DNA of 64,000 bases. It comes from Sipunculus nudus. Its lineage: Eukaryota > Annelida > Sipuncula > Golfingiida > Sipunculidae. Below, piece by piece: positions 46,185 to 59,147 of the stretch. Both the position numbers and the translations under genes were made by a program. The stretch lies in NCBI GenBank assembly GCA_026874595.1, contig CM049306.1, positions 81,062,142 to 81,126,141 on the forward strand. The letters are read 5' to 3'. Within the stretch, counting starts at the first letter, position 1, and every line of letters starts with the position of its first letter. A model generated the notes under the pieces. The model saw nothing but the letters and a program-made list of their open reading frames with translations. It was not told where the DNA came from and ran no database searches.

Positions 46185-46865
46185 CCACATATTAATGCCC
46201 CTTCTATTAATTTGAGGGTGACACAATTCAGCCCGGCCCTGACATAGTACATTTAGCCCGGTGGACCTACACAAGTGCTCTAATTGTCGCTCACCCCTAC
46301 AGAGCAGAGTCGTACACACAGAAACACGGTTTGGCTTATATGGAAGTGAGGGCCCCGGATGAAAACTTTGTTTACTTCCGGTTGGCGAGTAAACAGTAGC
46401 AGGTGGGCGCTTTGAATATGGTGTTAAGAATATAATAATATTGAAAAGTTTACACCTGTTTTGGATAAAATAAACATGGTGCTAGTCAAAATTAACATTC
46501 CAATCCAACAAGTATAACTAAAAGTAGGTTAAGCCCGTGATGTTCTGACCAGATTTAGCTTTAATGGGAAGATATCCATCATCTGTCAGTCAGCCTGGCT
46601 GGGCCAGTATGGCATATCTGTTCTGGTCTGGTATGCATGTTGTCACATCTCCTTAAAATTGACAAGATGCCCAGGCCGTGGTCTTGTGATAAATTTACAT
46701 TTCATCTGAGGTTTAACAACAGACTTTACACTATGATTACTCATGTCGGTCTTTTAGAGGATTCATGACACACGGACATCCTTTCGGAGCATGCAGCTTA
46801 TTAACTGCTGATGATCATGCATCTAGTAAAATTTAAAGGCTTTAATAAAACTTTCAATTTTTTAT

Positions 46866-46942
46866 ATAATATATATATATATATATATATGTTTGTATGT
46901 ATATATATATGTATGTATGTATATATATATATATATATATAT
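46866..46942. repeat. (TA)n-rich tract
   Basis: TA runs interrupted by TATG units. Confidence 0.9.
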
Positions 46943-46944
46943 AA

Positions 46945-48360
46945 ATATTATGTAACATACATATCATAGTCTGGTCAGAAAATACTTCAAAGGGGCCTAT
47001 TAATATATGTTATGAAATAATATACAAAAAAAACTTTACATAATTCTTTGAAAACATTTTGGTACCAAAAACAAAATAATATAAATGATAGGAAGACATG
47101 AGTATGATTCATTAAAGTTGAAATTGTTTCACAGTGAAGGAAATCACGCAAAGGCGGAGTGGGTTCGACGTGGTACATGATATTTACACAGTCTGCCATT
47201 AATTTTTGGTAATTATATTTGTATTGTATTCTGTATATATGCTGTTGTTTCATGGCGCACCTAATTTTCATTAAGCTATTTCATAAATATATTAAACCAA
47301 TAAACTTAATTTCTTCTTAGAACTCAGCCAGCCTCACAAACAGAATATGACAAATTTTATTCGTTAACATCAAAGGCACGTAATTAGGCCCTTTTCATAA
47401 TGGTTTGAAAGAAATGTCTGAACATTTGGCTAGACCGGTCAGACTGGACACATTCGTTTATGATGGGCTTTGCCTGGTTGCCTGACCTAAGCTCTATTAT
47501 TACATATAGTAAACACAGCTGAATTTCATGTTAAATAGAAATATTGCTAAAACAATGGTGATGTTCACTGCCGAACAATGTTTAGCAACTATAAATATAA
47601 GTAAAGGAAAATTTTATATTATGTTTTAACGATTTAATATAATATAATATAATATGACACTCTTCTTAAATATAATTTCTCTATGGATTTTTTGATGACG
47701 TGAATAAATATTATATATTAAGAGACCCAAAACTAATAGTTTAGTATAGTGTTTGCAAATACTCATTCATATACTCTCTTTGAGAATATTTATAATGATC
47801 GGTCATTATTTGGTTATCTCGAAATAATGAACACTTACTCTTGAAACCAGTCTAATGTGTTTTAGCATAAACTTTGAATTAATGACCATCGAAATATTAA
47901 ACTGCATGCATGCACATTATAAATTATTATGCCTTTATCTTGGAAAAGTAATGTTATATTCATCAAAACAAGCAGAATATATGTCACCAATAAGTTCGCT
48001 ATAAAAAAAGGCCGGTTTTCACAATGTCATTCTTTGTTAGATCTTATAGTTATAGTTGGCATCAAGTCTTATTATAATCAGATCATGGAATAAGATATAA
48101 CTGATTTTTTACATTAGTCTCATTTTGTTCCTAGTTCTACATGACGTACACAACACCATTTGGAATTGATCATAAAAAAAAGCAACTTATATGGCCCGGT
48201 AATACAGTATAGTATTAATAATGTATACCATTTCTTATTTAGCATGATTTATTAGAAGGGTATGGAAATGGAAGAGTATTGTTCTTGAAAACAATGTAGA
48301 ATTATAACCCAAATTTATTGATATATTTAAATTAACAGGCTATAATCAATATTATTACAC
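46945..48360. other. No gene seen
   Basis: AT-rich sequence without exon-like frames; a short (AATAT)n run lies near 47635-47655. Confidence 0.5.
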
Positions 48361-48364
48361 TGAC

Positions 48365-48420
<56 letters not shown>

Positions 48421-48821
48421 ATCTTATTAAATGATATTTTTAAATATATATATATATGTATTGTTACTTTTTTATATATATAAAAATTTAATTGTATTAA
48501 ATTTTGTATAATGATATTTTTTTTTATTATATATATACATACATACACAGATGAACATGTACATATACATGTTTTATTATTTTGATATATCTATTGTGGA
48601 ATAAACAGTTTTTGTGCTTTTGTGTATAGAGATATATGTGAATTTATATACATATATATATATATATATATTGTTAATGTATACATATATGTAAATATAT
48701 ATAATATAATATTTATACATAATATATATACACACATACATACACAAATATTAAAGCATGTACACATGCGTGCTCTAATTATTTAGATATATATATTTTG
48801 GAATAATCAGTTTCTGTGCTG

Positions 48822-48875
<54 letters not shown>

Positions 48876-48915
48876 ATCTATACATATATATACATGTATA
48901 TATAAATATATACAT

Positions 48916-48946
<31 letters not shown>

Positions 48947-48957
48947 ATATTATATTT
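48361..48957. repeat. AT-rich satellite-like block
   Basis: Nearly 600 bases of TA, ATAC and AAATATAT runs. Two similar sub-blocks share TACATACACA and (T)TTTGGAATAA(T/A)CAGTTTCTG-type words, suggesting an internal period near 200-250 bp. Confidence 0.85.
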
Positions 48958-49613
48958 GGTTAAAACTTATACAAGTATGAAATAAGTATAATGAAGAAGT
49001 CATGATTTGTCTTATCTTACCCGAAAAACCGTGTCATATGGAACTTTAGCATTGCCCACTGAACTGACTGTGACACAGCCGCCAAGTGATATTAAGCAGC
49101 TGATGATATACAGGCCTCTTGAAGGCTGTCTATGTTAATCGTGTCATGATATACATTTTCCTTAACAGCTGTGGAATGTTTAATTTCAACGGTGTCAGGT
49201 TATATTAACATTATTTTACTCAGTCATGATAGAAAATATGAAAAGTGTAGCGGATTAAGCGATCATTTTCGTTTATTTCCCTAGTAATACAAAAGCACGT
49301 GGTACTTGTTTACTCGCCAAACCACAACGAGGCCAATATGGCCGCCAAACCGTGTTTCCGTGTATTTCTTGGAAGACCGATTCTGCGCGGTGTGTGACAC
49401 TGACCTTACGGTAGCGACACCTTTCGGATTCCGGGAGAATTATTCTATTGCCACCACACGTTCTTCGAAATCTGGGAATCGTAAGGGTCTTCACCCAGTA
49501 TTTATACATTGAAACATAATGAAATATATATTTTGTTACGGAACCTAATATAAACAGATCACGTATGCGTGATGAATACAAATTTTATAACGGAGATAAA
49601 AAAAATCAGATTC

Positions 49614-50003
49614 TGTAACACTAGGCAGCGTGAAATGTCTAGGGGAATGAATAAAGAAGTCCGTGGTTTTTTGTTAACAAATAAACATAATTTATTCTTA
49701 AAACAACCCTAACATTACAATACACTAAATCAATACAATTATACAGTAAAACAGCGGTATAACAACAAATCAATACAATCACACAGTAAAATACACAAAG
49801 TGCACAGTACCTGGATACCACCATTGTCACAACGATAAGTTCTTTTAATGTATACTCTCGGAGAATGACAGTCCCATGTTAAGCTCTTGTAACAATCCAA
49901 AATGTAAACCAAAGTCCAAAAGAAAATCTATAATTGCCCCACTCGTCGGATACGGTCCCAGAAACTGACACACACGCTTCTGCGTCCGCTGGAAATCTTC
50001 TCT

Positions 50004-50055
<52 letters not shown>

Positions 50056-50324
50056 CTCCAAAACACAGCCCCTTTATATACCTTTTCACCTCAAGCCGAG
50101 AAGCTTATATCTCTAGAACATTCGAAGAATAATACATTTTACAAGGTAAGCACGCGTCACAGGAATCATCCAGAAAACATCGCCGTGCCTCTAAACACCA
50201 TGGTGTACACGTGAGCTCGCCCCAAGCTAGCATGACATCAAGAGTTCAACCAGCACGGATTAAACCGAGAATGTAACAAGTGGCCAGGCATGAAAGTCAC
50301 ACAATAAAAAGAGCACCTGTAACA
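49614..50324 (-). mobile_element. Candidate solo LTR
   Basis: Read on the minus strand it starts TGTTACAGGTGC and ends CCTAGTGTTACA (TG...CA, with TGTTACA at both ends). A TATA box (GTATATAAAGG, 50081-50072) and an AATAAA (49696-49691) are in LTR-like order about 380 bases apart. A (CT)n tract (50005-50052) lies just after the TATA box on this strand. No internal retrotransposon domains or clear target-site duplication were seen. Confidence 0.5.
50005..50052. repeat. (CT)n microsatellite
   Basis: Inside the candidate LTR. Confidence 0.95.
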
Positions 50325-50439
50325 ATTTATATATTTATGTATCATTTTTGTTTCTTCTCGTGTTATCATTTTCACCAATAACAAACTTCTATTACTGAAA
50401 TGTGTTTTAGCTCAGCTGACTGTAAGTCAATTGAGCTAT

Positions 50440-51790
50440 AGCGATCACCCCTTGTCCGGCGTCCGTCCGGCCTTCTGGCCGTCCGGCCGTTAACAGGGCA
50501 CATATCGCAACCGTTAGACCTAGAAACATCTAACTGTACATCCAGGGAGGTCCTGGGCAAATCTCCTTTGAAACCCGAAATTAGGTCATGGTGACCTATA
50601 TTTTGTGACTTACGGACCGAAAACATGATTTTGAGCACCTAGACAGTCAGACGGGGCACAAATTTTACTCATTAGGCCTAGAAACCTCTTACCTGACATT
50701 TTGAGATATCCTAAGCAAATGTCTTTGGAAACCTGAAACTAGGTCACTGTCACCTATATTCTGCGAACTATTGGGAAAAGATGTCATATGAGCACCCTGA
50801 ATGTCAGATGGGGACAAATCGTATCTGTAGAACGTAGAATCTTCTAACAAAATATCCTGGGAGTTTCTAGGCAAATCTCCTTGGAAACCTGAAATTAGGT
50901 CATGTTGACCTATATTTCATGACCTACGGTCCTAAAACATGATTTTTAGCATCAAGACAGTCAGACGAGGCACAAATTGAATCAATAAGGCCTGGAATGC
51001 TCTAATGAAACATTTAGGGAGTTCCTAGGCAAATCTCTTTGGAAATCTGAAATTAGGTCATGGTGACCTATATTTTATGACTTGCAGGCTGAAAACAGGA
51101 TTTTGAGCATTCAGAAAGTCAGGCGGGGCACACATTATATTTGTTAGCCCTAGGATCTTCAAATTAAACATTCTGAATGTTCCTTGGCAAATGTCTGTGG
51201 AAAACTGAAATGAGGTCACCATGACCTATATTTTGCAAATTATCAGAAAAGATGTCATATAAGCACCCAGACAGTCATACAGGGCACAAATTGTATCCAT
51301 TAGGCCTAGAATCTTTTAATATAAAATTCAGGGAGGTCCTAATCAAGTGTCCTTGGAAACCTGAAATTAGGTCATAGTGACCTATATTGTGTGACCAATG
51401 GGCTGAATATGGTTTGGAGCACCCAGACAGATAAGGCACAAATTGTATCCATTAGCCCTAGAATGACATTCAGGGAAATCTTTGGTAATTCTCACTGGAA
51501 CCTGAAATTGGATCATAATGACCTACATTCTGCCAGCTATTGACCAGAAACATGATTTTGAGCACCCAGACAGACAGGGTACAAATTGTATCCATTTTTA
51601 TTTGGAACCCTCTATTGTGAAATCCAGGGGGGGTTGGGCAGGTCTCCTATGAATCCTGAAATTTTTATTTTCTGTCCATTTTTTTAAACACTGTAACTTT
51701 AGCCATAGGCTATTCTCATAGACAAAATATAACATTAATAAAAAATGAGCACCCACTCAAAATTAGCTGAGCGTCATGGCCCATTGGTCA
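50440..51790. repeat. Tandem array, about 157-bp unit, with AGGTCAnnnTGACCT palindromes
   Basis: Seven to eight degenerate units share GGAAACCTGAAATTAGGTCA, ACCTATATTTT, GAGCACCCAGACAGTCAGA and GGGCACAAATTGTATCCATT. Palindrome centres recur at 50583, 50741, 50897, 51055, 51213, 51369 and 51510. A head with TCCGTCCGGCC words lies at 50455-50500. The ends AGCTCAGCTGAC and TTAGCTGAGCGTC are inverted, so the array may be the inside of a larger element. Confidence 0.85.
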
Positions 51791-51800
51791 CTTGTTTATA

Positions 51801-52117
51801 TTTTTTTAAGGTAACCGCCTCCACTTTTGCAGCTTAACTGAGAACATGTTCTTTTGTATTCCGATTTCGGTCTTAAGTGACAAGGCAATAGCACATGCTT
51901 CCTCTCATTTTATATCCTGGTTTTAACCAGGCCCGGTGCCTTTTCCCCCTGCGGGTCATGGGTTTGTTGTCAACCCAATTGCTGGAAACCGGGAAAGGCG
52001 TATTCGTCATGGGTGGGGGTCGGCCGTAAAAAAATTTCTCCGCCTCGGGTGGGATTCGAACTCACAACCTCCCGGCTTTAAGTCAGGTGCTCTGGCTCTA
52101 GACCACAGAAAACGGCG
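51801..52117 (-). mobile_element. tRNA-derived SINE, copy 4
   Basis: Reverse orientation. A well-kept B box (minus strand GGGAGGTTGTGAGTTCGAAT) and tail GGTAACCGCCTCC (plus strand). Directly abuts the palindrome array. Confidence 0.85.
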
Positions 52118-52589
52118 TAAATATTGATTTTTGTAATTGTTTAGGGGTTCTGAAGTTCGCGTCATTTTCTTTTTCTTATTTCATGAAAGGTCACTAGTTG
52201 TCTGTGGTGAGAATAAGGTAAGCAACGCAGTTTTTAGTCACGTACAAATCTCTGGTTCGTCTGATTGACGCCAGATGTCCTTGTTGCATGTGCTTTGACC
52301 GCCGGCCATTGGGCGGCCAAGTATGTTACAAAAACATGAATATAAAAAAAACACCGTGGTATTGGCTCTTTTTTAGCTTATTTTCATGAAAGGTTCAAGG
52401 GATTATGTTAACTTAATAGATGTCAGTTATGAGTTTTATTTGTTACAAAACAAACGTGCATGTTTCATTTATAGAACCCGAAATTATATTAGAAAAAGGA
52501 TTAGGATTTGCAGAAGCCAAAGCGGTAGAAACTGGAATGTGGCAGTCGACAAGCGATAACCGATATCGGATGAATCATCGAGGCTTGAA

Positions 52590-53700
52590 AAAAAAGTGGG
52601 ACATGTTATCCCTCCAGACGTGACAGCCCTCAAAATTTGCGGCATCAGTGATGCCAAAGTATCCCAAGATGCTCGGATGAACGAAACTTACAAAAACTCT
52701 TGTAGGTGGCACCACCAGTTATGTGTACAAGATAACCGCATTCTAGATCTATTTACATCCAACACTCCAAGCCGATACGTCAAACCACTCCTAAATTAAA
52801 TTCATCTGTGTATTTAACAAATATGTGATTGTTGGTTGGGCCACCTGTTTTGTGTATGAGAAAGCTATCCAAGATGGATGGACATGCAAATTAAGAGGCA
52901 ATTCCATTGATCAGTTCCTCAGATATGTGTGATTTTCACAAAAAAAAGACCAACCTACAGATGGACACTAGATTAAACTGATTGCAGGTGGCGCCAGCAG
53001 TCTTGTTTACGAGAAAGCTACCCAAGAAGTATAAACATGCAATATGTCAGGCAGATACACCAAACCACTCCTGAGAAAAGGGCATTGATGTATTCTATGA
53101 AAAAGGGATGGTAGGTGGCGCCATTTGTCTAGTCTACGATTAGGCTATCTGACACGGATAAACATGTACAATTTGAAATATTTGCAATTTTCACCCAAAC
53201 ATATTTTTCATGGACGCTACGCGAAAACTATTATACATGCATGTGTGCAAGATCAAGGTATCAAAGATCTATGAACATGCGAAATTTCAGTGCCTGAGAT
53301 AAATGCATTGATATATTTTACGAATACGTGATAAATATATATAAATATATACATAATATATAAATATAATATAAATTGGGGCCTACTGTCATGTGCACGA
53401 GAAAATTATCCAAGATGGAAGGACGTGAAAAATTTCAGACCGATTGAACTAGTTATGACATATAACTGATTTTCACCAAGAGTAAACGCATGGATGGACG
53501 CCATGCGAAAACGATTGCAGATGGTGCCACCAATCTTGATTACGAGATGGAGGTATCCAAGATTTATGGACATGCCCAATTTCATCCTAATACATTGAAC
53601 GACTTCTGAGATAGGGACTATTATCACTAAAAAAAGACGCACAAATGAACATCAAGGAAAAGGATTTCATTTGGCGCCACCAATCAGTGTTAGGCACCAG
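52590..53700. repeat. Degenerate tandem array with GGTGGCGCCA words
   Basis: Units of roughly 170-200 bp share GATTGCAGGTGGCGCCA, TTACGAGA, TATCCAAGAT, GGACATGC and CACTCCTGAGA. Divergence is high. Open frames here are by-products of the repeat. Confidence 0.7.
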
Positions 53701-54756
53701 CTGACAGATTACCCGATGATTTTTGCCTGGTTTCAGAAAGATCGGGCCAGGGGTCTCAGAGGAGTTCTCTGGCAACGAACGCGGCGGCGGCAGCAGAATT
53801 CGCTGAAAACATAGTATCCGCATAGCTTTGTTTTGGCGGATACAATAATACGTAGCTAGGTGTAACTGGCCATGATAGCCGCAGCAGCATTAATATGAGC
53901 TTGACTTCCCGGGGTGCGTGGATGAGGAATTTTTCCATCTCCGCCCAGGTAAATGTTCAGCCACCTATACAATATGATCTAAGATTAATGAATCCAAGGG
54001 CAGGTGTCTTAATTAGTGTACGCCAGTTACAATGGATACATTGTTGCATGAGCTTGTCCCAGAGCTTGTGACATCCATCACGTTGACGAGTATCGATCGG
54101 TCCATAAACCTACCCTCAAAGCTTGAACCACTGGGGCGTGAGAACAAGTATCAACCCGCAGTGTGCATTTAATATTATGAAAGGCTATCTCAAAGTACGC
54201 ACAGCGATGACCTATACCTGCCATTTATTAGTATATCCGGGATGCGGGATTTAATGAACTACTGTGCTTCGGATTCAGAGCTGATCAGCAGTTTGGGCTA
54301 GATGGCGCTAGGGTCCAGCAGAGCGTCCTTCCCCGAGGCAGTAACACCAGTACCACCTAAAGTACATGTCGTTTAGTTTCCACACACTGACGACTAGCTG
54401 CGCTATGGTAATCTAATGTTAGGTCGTTTGGTTTGCCGGAATTGCAGATTCCCTGACCATAATGGTCTCGTGTTTGAGTGTTGTATGTTGAAACGGATAC
54501 AGCACTTGGGTAAACGGAGGCCGGTAGACTGTGTTGTTGTGGGGATAGATAACTGAAAACGTGCCAACAGTTTGGATAAACTAATATCACAGCAGTTATA
54601 ACCATGTTTTATGTTAGCTAAGTCAGATAAAATCACATCAGATGCATCTGCAACATGGAACGTATAACAGACAGTGATGCCGATATTCTGGGAAACATCT
54701 TAAGCAGTGAACCAAGCTGAGCTTGAATGATTTACCCCAGTTAGTTCAACTTCAGC
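53701..54756. other. Upstream region of gene E; no other gene seen
   Basis: A somewhat more GC-rich stretch with no exon recognised. No TATA box stands out near the gene E start. Confidence 0.4.
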
Positions 54757-54817
54757 ATGCCATCTGTACTGACGTTACCGGTGCTGCTAATTGTAGCATG
54801 TTGCTTTCAGGTTGCAA
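54757..54817 (+). CDS. Gene E exon 1: signal peptide (exits phase 1)
   Basis: MPSVLTLPVLLIVACCFQVA followed by A|GTAAGT. Hydrophobic core LTLPVLLIVACC. Confidence 0.8.
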
Positions 54818-55510
54818 GTAAGTACAGCTCAAAGTAATCTATATCATTTATCGTAACTAGATTTAAACACTGCTCAGTGTATTTTTTGCGGTGTATGGAG
54901 GTAAACTCGGTCACCATGTAGCCTAAATGGTTCAATCAATAGCTTAGTTCAAATATTCAGGTGGTTCAAATATTCCTATATACCTGTATTGTCTGATCAC
55001 GCCCGCAGCCAGCCTTTTAATATATTAGCATTTGATGGTGCCTGAGTGCGTGTGTGCCACCAGCGATGACAAATGGAATACTAAAACACAATATTTATCA
55101 TTGAGGTAAACGAATCTGTTGAAATAGTTTTAGGGCTCTTCAATGTTTTACGTCATTGATTTCTTAATATGATGAAGTCAGATGTATATTTAGGGAACAG
55201 GGGGCTTTTACGACCTGCAAGATCTAAAATAACAAGATTTTTCACCATAATGTGTATTTAACAGTTGGCAGCTTTATCCGCAGCCGGTTCAATCCACTGG
55301 ATTCATCCGGATCGGATAAAACAGGTTTTATCCAGTTTATCCGAAGTTTGGGTGTATACTGTTTGTGAAGTAGTTACATGTATACAGAAAACACACATTT
55401 CTTGTCACAGACCTCAGCTGAAAGTGATCTCATTTCTCTTCTTTAGAGTGACTTTTTAAATCATCATATATTTTGTACATTACACTATCAAAACGCTAAA
55501 CAACTGCGTT

Positions 55511-55581
<71 letters not shown>

Positions 55582-58500
55582 CAGTAATAATAAGCAACAA
55601 ACGTACCGGATAACCTATAACCATTATGTAATCAAGGATTGACCATACAACATAAAGCTTCTCAATCATGTACTGGTATGAACCAGTCCATTTCAATCAG
55701 ACAGCCTTACCCGATGAGTGCAACAACATGTTGCACGAAACTACATACAGTAGTTATACCATTAAATGTATAAATGATAGGAATTAATTTTTAAAAGTGT
55801 TTTAAATAATAATGGAATTTAATTATGTATCATGATATTATGATTTTCGTGTGATTGTGATGATGCTTGTATATAAAGAGACTTAATTTGTAGCGTGTCT
55901 AATTAGTGTCAGATAATGCAAGGCTGCCTATTGTGCACTGGGCCTTGTAGTTGATGCAGATAATGGATTATTTGAGAGCCATTGCCTATAACATTGTCAT
56001 GTAATGAACATTTAATGTAATGATTTTTCTCTGGTTATTCACTTTCTGTCTGAAATGTGCTTGTTTCGAAATACATTTAACATTACCTGTTTTTATTATT
56101 ATGTTTGTTTTTTTTTTGTTTTTTCTCATAAGTAGTTTTCATGTTTTTTTTTATGAGCCAGGGTAGAAATATTCATTAGAAGCAAACCAATAACATATAA
56201 AAATATCGTTCATAATATTATTCTCAAATCAGCTTATTGAACTATTACTTCAAAATGTATGTTCTTTACTAGGGGGGTTATTTTCCGGGGGGGGGGGTTA
56301 TTGACCGAGAGGGGGGAATTTTCTGGGGGATAATTGTGAAGGGGAGGGGGTAATTGGTAGTTGTTCTACAGCCATATATACATATGCATATTATACATTT
56401 CAATATATAGCATATATGATAATTGTCATGGGTATTTTATTCAATAATAATGGTTAGTTAATATCATAAGATAACATTTAATAAACCCTAAAAGATGGGA
56501 GAGGGAGGGATTCAGTAGGTCTTCTGTCCAACTGATGATATTTAAAAAAGAAAATCTAAATAGTCGATTTATTTTTACTGCAGGTTTATGGGAACATAAT
56601 CATTATACAAAACATTTTCAAATGAGTCGGAATGAAGAAGCGGTCCTGACTCTACATAAAAACTTATCTCGCTTTCATTTAAAAATACATGAACGACCTT
56701 GACCATTATACCCAGTTGACGGTAACTCTGTATAAATATACATAATTGGTCGGTCCCGTGGCCCAGTCATTACTTCATAATTATATCCTTTTGCTTTATT
56801 TGCTTAATCAAATAATAACTTAATCGTAAATAGCTCATGGTTATGCCAATAAGCATATATAAGCATCGGTATTATTACTACAAGTGTTCATATATTTATT
56901 GCAACTTTTATACATTATGTCAGTTGTTAATCATTGTAACAACAGTAATATGTTATTTTTGTTTGTTGTCCTGATGTTATTTAGTGTCGAGATACCAGGA
57001 ATATTTACATAGCGGAACAGAAACTAATACATCATGTGTAACCGTCTGTTACAAACCTACGAGTTGTCAATCAAAATGTATTTAACGTCCATTTGTGGGG
57101 ACGTGTAAACATCTCGGTGGATTTCATCATCAGGACATCGTGACTATTTTGACTGAAGTTTCGTGATAAAGGGTTCATTTTTTTCGGAGCAGATATAATT
57201 TACCTTAAGCCCATATCAACAAACAATCAAATTTGGCATAGACCCTTCCTGTTGTTATCCTCACAAGATAACAGCAATAACTAATTATGTATTCTAACTC
57301 AAAGTAATATTATAAACGCATGGATTGGATGAATTCGCAATAAAACTATTTTTACTTAGTCAGAGTTTCCATATATACATGAAAAAAATACGGTCTTTGG
57401 TTTATTTCTCCAGCATATCGTGGATTAGCTCCCTCCAACATTTTTTTCGGTTAAGATGCTAAATTTTGAATATCCCTTAACCACTTTACTTGACTTTAAG
57501 GCTGTACAAAAACGGACAGGCTTTACCATTAAGTTATTTTATGTTATTTATGTATAATTGTATTATATTTAAGAATAGTTATGTTAACTTACATCTCAAG
57601 GTTAAATGTGGCTAAGGATAAATACTGCTCTCGAGATTATTCACACCAGCTCCGTATCATCAAAGTTATCCCTGTACTCTGTATCATCTATTATAGAATT
57701 GATTAATAATGGAATTAGTTAATTTGTTGGTATATCACTTTTTGAAATTTCTCAAAACCTACATAATTGGTGTTGAATTTGCATTTTAAATGACTACATG
57801 AAAGAAGCCTTTAATGATCGCATAATTGTAAATGTATCAATTTTTCAACTATGTGACTGAGAAATGCATGTAAAAATACCATCTGGGAAAATGACACCCT
57901 TTAAATTATAAAATAAGGATGAAAGTGGAGCCAGAAGTCAATTAATTTCGATTTAAAGAAAATAGTGATAACTTTAGGAGTAATATAAAAGAATACATGA
58001 CATTAACAAAACAATTAAACAATCAAAGTAATTAATATTTCTAAAAAAAGATTAAAAATGGTAAGATTAAATTTCATGGACTTTTTTAATTTATATTTTT
58101 ATTTCAATCGAAAATTCTATAAAAGTTTGCCCAATATTTCCAACTGATTCAGTGAACCAGTAACATGCATAGCAAACAACAGCTAGTTTGTAGAGATATG
58201 AATGAAATGTTACACAGTATACACCAATTTGCTAGTTTTATCTGAATATTTTATTTCAGGAATTTATTTTCAATTAGAAAATCATCCTGGTTGACAATTC
58301 AAAAAGACAACAGATTGAAACCATCTGTACTTAAATGAAATTACCCGTCTCATGGTTTTACTATACCTTTTATAAGATTAAACCTATTTACAAACACTTG
58401 CATGTAATGCTACACACAATAGAAAAAGGGAGTCTGAATAAATAGAAGAACTAATGCCATTATTGAACTTTAATATGTGCATATGAGTAAGTGTGCTAGG

Positions 58501-59078
58501 TTCTATTATTCTATAAAGTTGAATATTAAAAAAAATAATAATAAATGAATATAAATGTGCCATATGTAAAGCTTGGAATCCAAGACCTGCTAAACTAACA
58601 CAAACAAGAAGCTTCCCACTGCTATTCACTGCTAATGGCTACCGGAAACCCTATTTTCATAAGGAATTGTAGTCCTTTGCTAAGCTGATACATCTAGAAT
58701 TGTTGTAGTGATTTCTTGTGGCTTCTCACTGGTGATTGCTCCCTTGTTAGCTTTATTAGGTGGTTGGTTTACTTTTCCTTGTACCAAGCATCTTGGTCAT
58801 TCCAACAAATGTTGAATTTTAGGGTAGCAACTTTTTTATAAACATGAGGCATCACCCATTAAGCTTTGGTGTACTTTACTATATTAATAAGTATTTCTGA
58901 ACAGGATAGGACGTTTTACCATGCCAAGTATTCTTTGGCTTTTCAGATATTGATACTTTAAAATGGAAAGAACATAAAATCATGAACGCGTGTTGCACAT
59001 AAGAAAAGTCTGCTGACACGTTTATTAACAAATAAGGCTGGAATCCCTTTTGCTGAAATTACATCCTAGTGTCACATG

Positions 59079-59147
<69 letters not shown>

